From Auxenochlorella pyrenoidosa (lineage: Eukaryota > Chlorophyta > Trebouxiophyceae > Chlorellales > Chlorellaceae), in contig KQ482062.1 in assembly GCA_001430745.1 (NCBI GenBank), forward strand, positions 325,909 through 356,375: DNA of 30,467 nucleotides, in the 5' to 3' direction. Shown here piece by piece: positions 20,039-30,467 of the stretch. Every line of letters begins with the position of its first letter. Position 1 is the first letter of the stretch. The translations under genes and the position numbers were made by a program. Below the pieces are notes generated by a model. That model did not search any database, was not told where the DNA came from, and was given only the letters and a program-made list of their open reading frames with translations.

Positions 20039-23000
20039 ATGAGCTACGCGGAGGCGGAAGCGGCCTTCTCCGCACGGGTGGCGCAGCCGTTGCTGCTCCA
20101 GGAGCCTCTGCAGGCGCGTCCAGGCCCGCCGAACCGCCTCCGGCGATACGCGCCACCCAGCGTCGCTGCCGCCTGTGCGCCTCGCCGCCTCCCCTTTCAA
20201 AAATGCGCGCTCCCCGCTGCTCGCCCTGCGCAGGCAGTGCTGCTGGACCTGTTCCGGCGGCTCATTGCACAGGGGGCGGCTATTGAGGGGCTGCAGGCGG
20301 CGCTGGGCGCGGTAGAGTCACGAGAGCAGGAAGCAGCCGCTCGCTCCGATGCGGCGCTGCGCGAGCTCGAGGCGCGGCTGGCGGCAGAGCGCCACACTGC
20401 GGCCCAGGCCGCGGCCGACTCTGCGGAGCGGCTGCAGCGGCTGGAGCTGCGCCTGCATGGCGCCAGCAACCTGGCGGGCCGGCAGGCGGCGCTGGATGAC
20501 ATCGCCTCCATGCTGGGTGTCAGCGTGCCCGAGGTGGGTGCTGAGCCGAACACACACGCGCATCGCTCGAGCAGCAAGCCTGTGGCAACATCACCGTGGG
20601 CAGTGCCACAGAAAGCAGCAGCTTGGCCTGCGATGCCATGCCGCACATCCGTCTCTGCAGGTTCAGGTGTCCGCACCAGCGCCTCGGCTGTTGATTTCCG
20701 GCGTGGCAGCTGCCAGCCACGATGCCGTTCCCGCAAGCACAATCGCGTGCCTCGAGAGCACGCTCGCAAACAGCTTTGTGCAGCTCGACAGCAGCAGAGT
20801 CACACAGGCCGAGGGGGATGGGACAGAGATGGGTGCTGCAGGCGCCGCGTCAGCTGCTGCAATCGACGCTAGTCCACTCGGTGGCGTGTCAGTCCCTGCT
20901 GCACCTGTGTCGCTCTCTGGCACTACGCTGCCGCCTGCCACCGCGCAGCAGCCGGTCGCGCCAGCAGAGACAACCAGCAGCGCAGCTGGCGCTCCTGGCA
21001 CTGTGCTGCTAAATGCTCGGCCAGGGAGTGCAGCGCAGCACAGCGACGCTGATGTGGATGCTCTGAGGGCAGAGCAGCAAGAGCAGGGCTCGACGATCCT
21101 GCAGCCCCTCGCCGCGATCAGGCCAGAAGCAGACGCAGTGCCGCGGCCCGACGAGCTGGCTGCTGGCCTGCCGAGCGAGCACCCAGATGCTGCACCGCCC
21201 TCAAGCCAGCACGATCTGCAGACGGAGCAGCAGCAGCAGGCGCAGCAGCAGCAGCGTAATGCAGCCCAGCCGGCGGCCCGGCCGGAGGTCCCCTCACCTG
21301 CAGCTCTTTTTGATGCAGTACGGGCGGGCAAATCAAGGGTCAAGGCTGCCGGGCACATCGCTCAGCCAGCTGAGGCAAAGGCCATCGCACATGGCAGAGA
21401 GCGAGCAGCTTTGGCTGTAGGTCTCAACGCTGCTGGCCCTGCTGCGGCTGTGGGGCCAGCAGCAGAGGCTGCAGAAAGTGCAGCCGTGACTGTTCCTGCG
21501 GCTGCCAAACGCCCTGCCACACCTGCTGTCGCAGCTCAGCCGGCTGACTCCAACGCTGCTAGATCCCAGGGTGCCGATGGGGCGGCACCCGCAGATGAGG
21601 AGCCCACCCCTGCAGTGGTACGCCCCAAATCTGGTGAGTTGAGGGAGTCTGCAACATCTGGATATGACAACTGCCAACCGGTGCACAGCGCTGCCTACCC
21701 AGACCTGCATAGAAGTTGTCTTGTCTTGCCCCATGTTTGCCTGGCTGTTCGCCCGCCTGCCATCCTGCAGCCGCCGCCAGCCGGCTGGCAGAGGTGGTGC
21801 ACATGCTGCGCAAGCGCACCAGCCTGCAGCAGACGGGCCTGCTGTGGAAGCTGCAGGCCTCGCTGGCGGAGAGCGTGACCGAGCAGGAGCGGCTCAGGGG
21901 GTGAGCACACCACCGCTGCTTGCCGCCCGGGGTGGCAAGGCAGCCCGGATGGAGGCAGCGGCGGCTGAGGCAGCTCCGCCTGGGTTGGGGTCGGAGACTG
22001 CGGAGACATTATTGTGACCCAGATTGCCCCTCCTCCTTGCCGCATGCAGGCATGTCGAGTCCCTGCAGGACCAGCTGGCGTCTCTGCAGTCTGCCTCTGG
22101 GGAGGGCCTTGCGCACTGCAACAAGCGCATCGATTCGGTGGAGGAAGGGCTGGCCGCCGCCGCCACGCCTGCGGTGGCGGAGCCCAGCTCAGCCAGCAGC
22201 CTGCCCACTGCCAGGAGCCGTGCTCCGCACATGGCGTCGGAGGAGTTGAGGGTGAGGTGCAGAGCCGGGACGGGTTGCACGGGAGAGCAGGCAGGGCGTG
22301 CATGCAAAGGCGTGTGGTTGCGCTTGGCTGATGCACATGCATCGCGCACACGTCGTGGGCAGCACTCCATCCTTGGACGTCCCGCCATAACTTGCCCCCA
22401 CAACTCGCTGGGGCAGGCGCTGCAAGAGCAGGTGGAGGCTGGCGCCGCCAAGCTGGCGTCCCTGGAGGAGAGGGCCAGGGCAGAGGCCCAGCACCTGTCC
22501 CAGCTGGAGGGAAGGGTGCTGGCTGGCGAGCAGCGGCTGGGACGCCTGGAGGAGCGGGCAGAGGCAGAGGCAGCCGCCGTGAAGCTGGTGCGCGCCTCGA
22601 GCAGCGGCAGCCGGGAGGACACGCTGGATGCGCTGCGGGGCCACCTGCTGGCGCAGCAACAGAAGCTGCAGGAGCGCATGGAGGCGCTGGCTGGTGGCAT
22701 CAGTGAGGCCCTGCCGGGCCAGGTGAGCGCGAGGGGCGATGAGCAGCAGCACCGTACTCTCATTGCAGGCAGGGTGTGGTGTGGGCTGACGAGCACGGAG
22801 CTTGCCAGTCGGAATGCTGACAAGCACATGCTCAGTCCTGCAAAGCGTGCAGACGAGCAGCGTCCTGACTGCTCATGCTCGCCTCCCCCCACTCAGGTGC
22901 ACGATGCCGTGACGGGCGCTGTCGTGGAGGTGGGCCGCGGGCTGGAGCGCCGGCTTGCCGAAAAGCTGGCCACCAAGCAGGACCTGCAGACAGTGTCACT

Positions 23001-24366
23001 CAAGGTGGGGGTGCGCTCTGCTTGCTCTCAGTCGCCTAGAACTGTTGTCCATGCCGAAGATTAGATCGGGCAGAGGCTGTCCTGTCAGCTTCGCAGTGTT
23101 GGCAGCCGCCTGAGCAGCAAGCGCCCGCTGGCCCGCCAGCGCTGAATCTTGCCGCTGCGGGGAAATCCCGCTGCGCCTGCTGCTGCCTGCAGGTGGCCAG
23201 CAAGGTGACGCGGGAGGAAGTGGAACGCATGCTGCGCGCGCACCGCGCCGCACTGCCAGGCGCAGTCGAGCCGGGCAGCGGCCCCGCCGCGGGCATGCGC
23301 TTCAAGTGCCTGAGCTGTGATGGCGACATGCAGCCATTTGTATTTGCCGCGCCCCCGGGGGCGCTGCCCTTCCCACACCAGCAGCACAGCGGCGGCTCGG
23401 CAAGCCTGCGCTACTCCCAGCTGCCCGTGGCCTCGCCGCCCCGCAGCAGCTCCCAAGCCTGGACGGCCGCAGCAGCCCCCCTGGACGGGGCAGCCGCCGC
23501 CAGTCCTGAGGTCCCGCCCTCCCGGCTGGGCGGCGCTGCTAGCGTGGGCGGCGCCATGGCGGCAACCAGCTCGGCTACGACAGTGCATGTGCAGCTGCCC
23601 CGGGGGCCGCTGCCTGCTAGGCCCTCCACCAGCGCTTCACGCCTGGGAGCGCCCGTCAGGTGCGGCGCGCTGTCACAACCTAGCGCTCTGCTGCATGCGA
23701 GTGTCCTACCCAGGTAGAGCATCTAGAATGCAATCCGGCGCTTGAAGCAAAGCCCATCTCCTGGCTTGCAGCTGGATGCACTGCATGAGGCGCGAGACCA
23801 GCGCCACCTGCGGCCAGGAGGGCGGCGGGCACGGTTCTCGCAGGGAGAGCGGGTTCGAGCTGCGCCTTGGCTCCCAGCCCTCCCCCTCTGCCGGGGCAGT
23901 TGCCCGTCCCCAGTCAGCCTTCCCAGCAGCGGCTGGGCCCACCCCGCGCTCGTCAGTGGGCGGCTTCCCGCAGCGGCCGTCAGAAGGGGAGGGCCAAAAG
24001 GAGGCCGACAGGACCTCGGCAGACTTCTTCGACGCCATCCGGGAGGAGCCTCCTGCAGGCAGCACTCCCGCCGGTGCGGCAGCGGCGCGCTCCGCTGGAC
24101 CCAAGCAGGCAGAGGTGGCCATGAACCCCCGCCCGCGAGCCTCGCTGGGTGGCGGCGGCAGCAAGAGCGCAGCTGGCGTGCTGCCTGCGCTCGCTGCGCC
24201 AACCGGGCGAATCAAGGCGGTGCGCCCAGCAACAGCCGCGCTGGTGGTGTCAGGCGGCATCGCGGCAACAGCTGACAGCGCGGCGCTGCAGCTGCACAGC
24301 GCAGCTGGCAGTGGCTTGGAGGGCGAGCAGAGTACGGCGAGCACACCCAGCACTGCTGCGCTGTGA
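20039..24366 (+). CDS. Large coiled-coil protein with DUF4795/QRICH2-like CLSCD motif
   Basis: Exons: 20039-20113, 20234-20533, 20661-21633, 21771-21900, 22050-22251, 22417-22722, 22897-23004, 23193-23659, 23772-24366. This gives about 1051 residues; if the first intron (in frame, 120 bases, GC donor) is not removed, 1091. All later phases agree. Order of parts: an N-terminal helical block (LLDLFRRLIAQGAAIEGLQA, then long Glu/Ala/Arg heptads); a long disordered Ala/Gln/Pro region in exon 3 with CAG-coded Gln runs; coiled coils in exons 4-7 (LAEVVHMLRKRTSLQQTGL, ESLQDQLASLQSA, SLEERARAEAQHLSQLEG, TKQDLQTVSLK); then SKVTREEVERMLRAH and MRFKCLSCDGDMQPF in exon 8. A helical stretch followed by a CxSCD motif is the pattern I know from DUF4795 of QRICH2, a sperm-flagellum protein. 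The C-terminal 200 residues are low complexity. The DUF4795 assignment is tentative. Confidence 0.7.
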
Positions 24367-25022
24367 TGCGGCCCCTGTGTACACAACTCTAGCGCACTGC
24401 TAGCGCACTGCTTGCGCAGTTGCGGTTCCCGTCCACCTGTGTCCCTGCACTGAAATTGCTGCCTGGCCTGAAATCTACCTGCTGTTCACCTTCTATCTTC
24501 CTTCCTCCAGATATTCCTTCCTTGAGACAGCAAGGCTGCTGTGTTACAGCCTGAGAACATAGGCCTCGACAAGAAGCCTTATGAAGGAAGGAAGAGCAGG
24601 GAGGATGTGTCAGGCCTAGGTATGAGCGGCAGGCCAAGGGTTGGGGAGCGGCGGTAGGGCACATCAGGGCCTAGCAAGAGAGAGCGGGCAGGGAGAGGAC
24701 AGCATGTAGCAGAAACGGATAGATTGTGACACATTATGTGGACGTACGCCAAGGGCTTGGCCAAGCTTTGTTGCAGCCACCCATGCCCGGACGCATGCAG
24801 ACTGGAAAGGCCGACGGCAAGGCTCTCCAGCCAGTGTGAAGGATCCTGGCCAGTGCCATATCACTGCAGGGCGGCAAGGAGCAGCGAAAAGGCGCGTTTG
24901 AAAGTGCGCGTTTGCAGGATTGCGATGTTAGCAAACGATGCACGCAAATTTGTTGCAAATGTCAGCGCGTTGCCTGCCATGCATGGTTTTAACCTGCATG
25001 CAATGCTGCCCATGCCTGCTGC
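24367..25022. other. Convergent 3' region between the large coiled-coil gene and CUL3
   Basis: No supported gene. It contains a minus-strand TGTAA, and at 24861-24863 a TGA directly after a CCTGCAG acceptor that may be the true CUL3 stop (see the CUL3 entry). Confidence 0.6.
24544..24548 (-). terminator. Candidate TGTAA poly(A) signal of CUL3
   Basis: Minus-strand TGTAA lies about 475 bases past the in-frame stop at 25023, or about 310 past the alternative stop at 24861. Inferred from the chlorophyte consensus. Confidence 0.4.
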
Positions 25023-28000
25023 TCAGCCGCTGGCCCTCACCGCAAGGTACACGTATGTGGAGCGGTCTGTGGAGTCGCGCTCCAGGAACTCGCGGTCTGA
25101 ACAGGGGGAGGACGTGGGGACACGATGGGCGGACCAGGCTGGCGCAGGTTGTTGACCGGAAGCACCAAGGCGCGTTTCCTGCCTGTGCTCCGAGCCCCCC
25201 CAAACCCCACTCACAAGACCACCCACCCACCCCAGCCTTGCCCAAGCAAGCCCTCCCCAGCAGCTGCGCACCTATGAGGCTCTCGATGCGCTTCTTGACG
25301 ACCTGCGGCTGCGGCAGGAAGCGCGCCGCCAACTGGCGCGTCACCTGCGCTCAGCAGGGGAGCAGGGGTTGGCAGCTAACTGTTGGCATGGGGCGGCTTT
25401 TCAAGCAGCTATGTATACAAGGAGGACCATAAGGGCTGATCTTGCACGGCGCATCCACTGCCACACAAAAAGCTTGACAGCCACAACACACTGCCAGCCT
25501 GTCACCCGCCCACCCAGTGCAGGCAGGCAGGCAGGCAGGCAGGCAGGCACGCGGCTCAGCTGGACAGGCAGGCACCCAGCCGTGCAGCTAGGCGGCCCAG
25601 CCGCGCGCACCTCGCCGATGAGCTCGTTGTGCCCCAGGCGCTTGCGGCTCTTCATGATGCGCACAATGGCCGCCTCGATCTGCGGCTTGCGGTCCTCCTC
25701 CACCTTTTCCCGCGTCTCGGCCTTCTCGCTCTCGTTCTCGCGCTGCAGCGCACAGCAAGGCCGCAAGAAGAGCATCAAGGCGTGGGCGGGCGGATAAAAC
25801 ACGCAGCCCTCGTCGGCTCTGCCCTTGCTCACATGCCCAACCACCACAGGCCCGCGCAGCGTAGGCAGGCGGCAGGGCTATGGCACACGCCTGCGCCCCT
25901 GCCACCACCCCAACAAGAAGCAGCGCTGACTGACACGGCTTGCCCCACCCCCCACCCCACCCCCTGCGTCCAGCCCCGCAATGCCTCGGACCGTGGCCCC
26001 CCCTCCTCTTGCCTGCGCGGTGACCATGCCGATCTTGACCTTGTACAGCTTGGAGGTGAAGGCGTCGTTCACGCTGAACCGGTCGCCCGGCCGCACGTCC
26101 TTGCTCATGGGCTCCTTGCGCAGCACCGCCTTGCCCTGCTCAAAGTGGGTGGGTTGGGGGGTTTGGGCGGGGTGGGAATGGGGGGCACGCGTCGCCGCCA
26201 GGCAGCGGGAGGGCTACGCTGTTGCCTGGGTGCCCATGCAAGCCTTCCCCGCGGCACCCAGCCCGCACAACGCTTTGGTTGCGGTGCGAGGTAGGGCAGG
26301 GCAAGGCAAGGCAGGATGTGGAGTGCTCAGCACAGCACATCGCCGTACCCAGGGGGACGGCCCCCGGCGCATTCCGCCGCCCCGGGGCAAAAGGGAGCGG
26401 CGCCCCTCATCGCGCGGCCCGCGCCGCGCCGCCGGCACCGCCCCCGCTCCCGCTCCCAACCCCCGCCGCCGCGCCGCACCTTGACGCACGCCAGGCTCTG
26501 CAGCACGCGCTTGAGGTCTTCCTCCGGGATGTCGGTGGCCGCCTGGATGTCCTCGTACGCCAGGCTGTCGGCGTCGTTGAACAGCATCAGCACCGCCATC
26601 TGCAGCCAGGGGGAGAAGGCAGGGCACGCGGCGCGGCTCACCCAGCGGCGGCGGCTGCGCTCTGCACTGCGGGCCTGGTGGCAGGGCGGCGACGACAGCA
26701 GGGCACCGGCACATCGGCCGGCTGCTGGCCTGGCCTTGGGGCAAGGCTGCCGCAGCAGCAGACAGCAGGCGCAGAGTGCACAGGGGCCAGCAGGTGAATC
26801 CAGCAGCCGACGTGTGTCCCCAGCGTGCGGTGCCGGCCAGCCCTGGGGCCACCCACCCACCTGGTATGTGGAGCACTGGATCTCATGCTTGCGCGTGCCG
26901 CCGCCAAACACTGCCTTGATGTCGGCTGTGCCCAGTCCCGTCTGCCACGTCAGCCGCCGGCCTGCGGGGCGGGAAGGCACCAGGCGGGCGTGAACGGATG
27001 GAGCGGGCACGGAGGTGCAGGCGCAGGCAGGCTGGGCTGCACGCCGCTGCGCGCACAGCCTTGCCTTGCACAGCCTCGCATACGGCTTAGGTTGAACCCC
27101 GAAGCACAGACGCTATTGGCGTCGAACAGGCGGGCAGGGCTGCCAGCACACGCTGTGTGCAGCAGACACAGCAGCAGCAGTAGTGTGGCAGGCACCAGCA
27201 GCAGAAGCAATTCGGCAGCAGCAGCAGCGGCGGGGGCGGGGCCCCCACCCGAGTTGGCGTGCAGGTAGTATCCCGCAAACTCTGTGGTGCACTGCTCCAG
27301 CTCGCGCGGCAGGTTGCAGGTGGTCGCGGCCGTGGTCTGCGGCCACATGCCGCTGGTCAGCACCTGCGCGGGGGGGGGGGNGGGGGGGTCTTGGCGGCAG
27401 TGCTCGGGAAACAAGCAAGCATGCAGGGCCCACCATGAGATCCCTCCAGGGCAGGCTTGGCACGCCGCAGCCCCGCCAGGTGGCCCGCCAGTTGGTCGCC
27501 AGCCTATTGGGGCAAAACACTGCGCCACTGGCTGAGGTGCCACGCTCCCCCCGGCCTCCCCGGCCCTGCCCACCTGCACCGACATGTCCACTGCCAGCTC
27601 GGTGCCTCGCTGCCGCAGGAACTCCTTGAAGTCGGCCATCTTCTCCCTGCAGCACGCAGCAGGCAGCAGGCCAGGGGGCCAGCAGCAGAGGCGTCGGCAG
27701 CATTGCGACAAGGCACGCCGCAAGCGCAGCAGCAGAGGTGTTGGCAGCAGTGCGAGAAGGCACGACGCAAGCGCAGCAGCGGCAGGTGTGCTGGCGGCCG
27801 CGCCACGAGGCAGGCCACGGGGCAGCCAGCTGGCAGGGCGCATCTGCGTGGCCGCCCTTGGCCGCACCCAACTCGGTGCGGTTGACCGCGGGCGCCCACC
27901 CACCTGCTGAGCTTGATGTCGCCAAACATGGTTTCCAGCTTGGAGGTGAACTGATAGCCGCACTCCGTCTTGAGCTTGGTCAGCAGCAGCTGCTCTGCAG

Positions 28001-28710
28001 GGGCGGAGCAGGGCGGCGCAGGCGCGGGGGGGCGAGGGAGGGCCAGGGCAGGGTCACTCGGAGGCGCAGCCAGCCGGCCGCGTGCCCCGCAAATGGCGTA
28101 CGGCCGACTGTGGTCGGCAGCCAGCCCCCCGCCCACAGGCCCCCGAGCTCCTGGGCAACCCGCAGCAAGCTGATGAGCGCGCACCCGCGTCCTCTGACGA
28201 GCTGCGGCCGTGCAGCAGGCGCTTGGCCAGGTGCTGCTTGTAGTACTTTTCAAACACGTCCTTCTCCTGCAGGTAGCGGAACAGCATGATGCCCTTGTCC
28301 AGCACCACCTCGATGTCGTCCTCGCTCATGCCCTGAGGGGTGGGGGTTGGGGGGTTGGGGGGGTTGTTGCCGCAGGGCAGGCAGGACAGCCAACTCATTG
28401 GGCAGCCAAGGCAGGGCGAAAGGAGAAGGCGGCATGGTGGGCACATGCAAGGGCACAGGGGGCAGCGCCCCGAGGCCCGCGCCGCCCTCCCCGCCAGGTC
28501 GACAAGCACCATGCGGCGTCTGCGCCCGCCCCGCCCCGCCCCACCTTGAGCCCCTTGCGCAGCTTGTCGTCCATGAAGAGCGAGATGTACTCGGGGGAGC
28601 GGGCGTTGAGGTTGAGGAAGTGCTCAAAGGCCGAGTTGAGCGCCGCCACAAACGACTTGTCGCCGCCAAAGGCGCGCGCCACCAGCTGGTCGTACTTCTC
28701 CTTCTCCTGC

Positions 28711-28743
<33 letters not shown>

Positions 28744-30304
28744 ATGTGTGGAGGGCATGGTCGTGGCGGAGGTGGTGATGGTGGAGTTGTGTGTGTGGGG
28801 GGGGGGCATGGTGGTAGGGGGTGGGGGTTGTGAACAAGGTGGACCCACGGACGCGTTGTTTCACATGGCGACGCCCTGTGCCAGCTGCCTGCCGCGCTGC
28901 GTCGACCCACCACCTGTCGAGCCCAGCCGCGTCAGCAGGCACGTGGCAGCATCGAGTTTAAACACCGAGGGCGCCAGGAGCACAAGAGCGGCGGCACGAG
29001 CGTGCAGCCCAGCCGCACCTGCAGCAGCCGCTGCACCCACTCCACCGGCTCCTTCTGCCGCTCCGGGTCCATCACCAGCGCCTTGCCCGTCTCCTTCAGG
29101 TGCTCGCCCATCGTCTGCACGCAGGGCAGAGCAGAGGGGGTTGAGGGGTGAGGGGGGTGCGGTGGTGGTGGTGGGGGGGGTGTGGGGGGGTAGGGGCGCG
29201 CGTTGAAGCCGCAGCGGCGTGACAAGCAGCGGCACGTGCATGACCCACAGCTTGCACACGCCCCTCCTGGGCGGCAAACTCCCAGGCCCGCGCGGCGCGC
29301 CCGCCCCCGCGGCCTCACTCACCGCGCGCAGGAGGTCCAGGCCGCCCTCCACGCGGCGGAACAGCGCGTACATGCGCCCCAGGTCGGCGTACTTGTCCTG
29401 CTGCAGCATGGGCACCACCCCGCTGTTCTCCATGTCGGCCAGGGCGCGCATCTGGCGTGACACCAGCTCGCTCTCCACCACCTGGCCAGGGGGGAGGGAC
29501 AAAAAGGGACCAGAGGCACAAGGTAATGCAGTGATGCACAGTGGGCGAGCCCCAATGCTGAACTAATTCCCCGTGTTGCACAGCATGCGCCCGAGCGCCG
29601 CAAGCGCTCCCATCATCTGTCTGCTGCGCTGAGGGCCAGCCGCCGCTGCCGCCGACCGCTCACCCTGACCACTTTTGCTTCTGTGCTGGCGTCCAGGTAG
29701 GCCGCGACTCGTTCCACCTCTTCCGCCAGCCGCCGCTCCGCATGCGCCAGGTAGGCTGGGCAGTCGCAGGAGGAGATGTACTCGGCGGCCTGGGGAGAGG
29801 GGAGAGCAGGAGGGCAGGCGTCGCCCTGTGCTGGCAGGCAGACTATGCGGCAGTTCAGCAGGATGCAATGCGCTGGCAGGGACAATGTCAGGCAGCCGCA
29901 ACAGAGCATGGCAGTGCAGGGCCACGCGTCCAGCTAGGGCAGCGCATCCCTGTACACTCCAACTTCCACCTCCCTCTCCTCCAGGGCTGGCTCCAGCGCC
30001 CACCTCTGCCCGGTAGAACTCTGCCGTGCGCTCCAGGAAGGGCGCCTCAAAATCCTCGCAGTACACTGCAGCATGACAGGCGGCAGGGCAGGCGTTCTTC
30101 AAGTGCTGCACCATCTTGCATGCGAGCGGAAGACCAAGCCAGGCGCGACAAATGTGCATGGCACAGAGTGCATGCCCCCCCCCCCCCCCCCCCCCCAAGG
30201 CGGCCTGCACAGCGTGGGCACCCACCCGGCTGCCCCAGGTCCACCAGCATCTGGCTCATGGCGCGGAACAGGCCCTTGTCCACAATGTCGCCCTGCCGCT
30301 CCCT
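25023..30304 (-). CDS. CUL3: Cullin-3, scaffold of CRL3 ubiquitin ligases, N-terminus outside window
   Basis: Sixteen exons: 30226-30304, 30004-30065, 29664-29789, 29323-29481, 29019-29114, 28545-28706, 28185-28332, 27904-27994, 27574-27646, 27249-27363, 26861-26961, 26480-26599, 26013-26138, 25611-25742, 25272-25344, 25023-25096. They give 578 residues of a protein usually near 730; the N-terminal BTB-binding cullin repeat is off the right edge. Plant CUL3 hallmarks: EDFEAPFLERTAEFY, ARSPEYISLFMDDKLRKGLK, DVFEKYYKQHLAKRLL, LKTECGYQFTSKLE, MGTADIKAVFG-like GLGTADIKAVFG, TRKHEIQCSTYQ, LQSLACVK and KEPMSKDV. The winged-helix part has EAAIVRIMKSRK; the Lys at 25650-25652 is the expected NEDD8 site. 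CUL3 joins BTB adaptors to RBX1-bound E2 to ubiquitinate substrates. One intron is GC-AG (donor 26011-26012). The frame ends YLAVRASG, five residues past the usual YLA end. Confidence 0.96.
25520..25550. repeat. CAGG/GGCA tetranucleotide microsatellite
   Basis: About seven uninterrupted AGGC units in the CUL3 intron between exons 14 and 15. Confidence 0.9.
27368..27388. repeat. G-run with one undetermined base
   Basis: A G homopolymer interrupted by N at 27381, just inside the CUL3 intron next to the 27363 exon edge. On the coding strand it is a C-run close to the splice acceptor, part of its pyrimidine tract. Confidence 0.85.
27681..27810. repeat. 47-bp imperfect tandem repeat in a CUL3 intron
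   Basis: The unit beginning AGCAGCAGAGG starts at 27681 and 27728, with a diverged third copy from 27775. The shared 3' half reads AAGGCACG(C/A)CGCAAGCGC. It lies between coding exons 27574-27646 and 27904-27994. Confidence 0.75.
28712..28742. repeat. (GT)n microsatellite
   Basis: About 15 GT units, six bases outside the CUL3 exon edge at 28706. On the coding strand this is an (AC)n tract just upstream of the splice acceptor. G/T-rich sequence continues to about 28830. Confidence 0.95.
30175..30196. repeat. Poly-C run (22 C)
   Basis: Homopolymer in the CUL3 intron between 30065 and 30226; its length is probably imprecise. Confidence 0.9.
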
Positions 30305-30467
30305 CTGCAGGCACAAAGGGGTGCAGTGTGACGCGGCACGTGAAGGCTGGGCCATGCACGCAGCTCCACCGGCACGCACCCAGCGCCAGCATTGATCAAG
30401 CTCTCATTCTGGTGCAGCTGCCAGTGGGCGACTTGCGCAACTGCAAAACAGCCGGCATGCCCTGCCG
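30305..30467 (-). other. CUL3 intron sequence to the window edge
   Basis: The exon preceding the one at 30226-30304 should encode a segment ending just before RERQGDIV. No frame here matches the conserved cullin segment, although a short open stretch (HWQLHQNESLIN) lies near 30385-30430. I treat this as intron, with an unrecognised exon as a weak possibility. Confidence 0.45.

Noticed and set aside
25520..25550. Regular short repeats as a possible CRISPR-like array
   Set aside because: Simple tetranucleotide microsatellite without spacers, inside a eukaryotic intron.
30380..30443. HWQLHQNESLIN frame as an upstream CUL3 exon
   Set aside because: It does not match the conserved cullin segment that should precede RERQGDIV; left as intron.

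Overview
The window is nuclear DNA of a GC-rich eukaryote, most likely a green alga of the Chlorella-like (trebouxiophyte) type. Genes are broken into many short exons separated by GC-rich introns. Reading frames have G or C at most third codon positions, and the recognisable proteins look plant- or alga-like (a plant-type cullin-3, a plant-type RRP41). Four minus-strand genes have TGTAA-type candidate poly(A) signals downstream. One N-filled assembly gap (10334-10609) and a single N (27381) show that this is a draft assembly. I see no bacterial operon, CRISPR array, tRNA, rRNA, transposase or virus.

Nine protein genes can be reconstructed exon by exon, with phases checked across introns. From left to right: (1) minus strand, 7924 down to the left edge, a predicted secreted protein with three LamG/concanavalin-like jelly-roll repeats, C-terminus outside the window; (2) plus, 8484-10333, exosome subunit RRP41, C-terminus lost in the gap; (3) minus, 12435-10930, a 381-residue protein with a CIMIP2/FAM166-like PGYTG motif; (4) plus, 13477-14990, protein N-terminal asparagine amidohydrolase NTAN1; (5) minus, 16196-15370, a small TPR protein; (6) plus, 16476-17656, a small coiled-coil protein; (7) minus, 19152-18046, a predicted secreted protein rich in Ala with a Pro/Ser linker; (8) plus, 20039-24366, a large coiled-coil protein with a DUF4795/QRICH2-like CLSCD motif; (9) minus, right edge to 25023, cullin-3, missing only its N-terminal part.

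The layout strictly alternates divergent and convergent neighbours (pairs 1/2, 3/4, 5/6 and 7/8 share 5' regions; 2/3, 4/5, 6/7 and 8/9 share 3' regions). Genes 2, 4 and 9 belong to RNA decay and regulated proteolysis (exosome, Asn N-degron branch, CRL3 ubiquitin ligase), but nothing in the sequence shows they act together. Genes 3 and 8 resemble ciliary or sperm-flagellar families, which is notable if the host is a non-flagellate alga. A clear genome-level oddity is the number of GC-AG introns: about five of some sixty, three of them fixed by protein alignment. I found no convincing novel multi-gene system. The best leads are the triplicated LamG protein with its DC-x-GGC motif, the GC-AG introns, the possible ciliary relics, and a possible stop-codon exon at the 3' end of CUL3.
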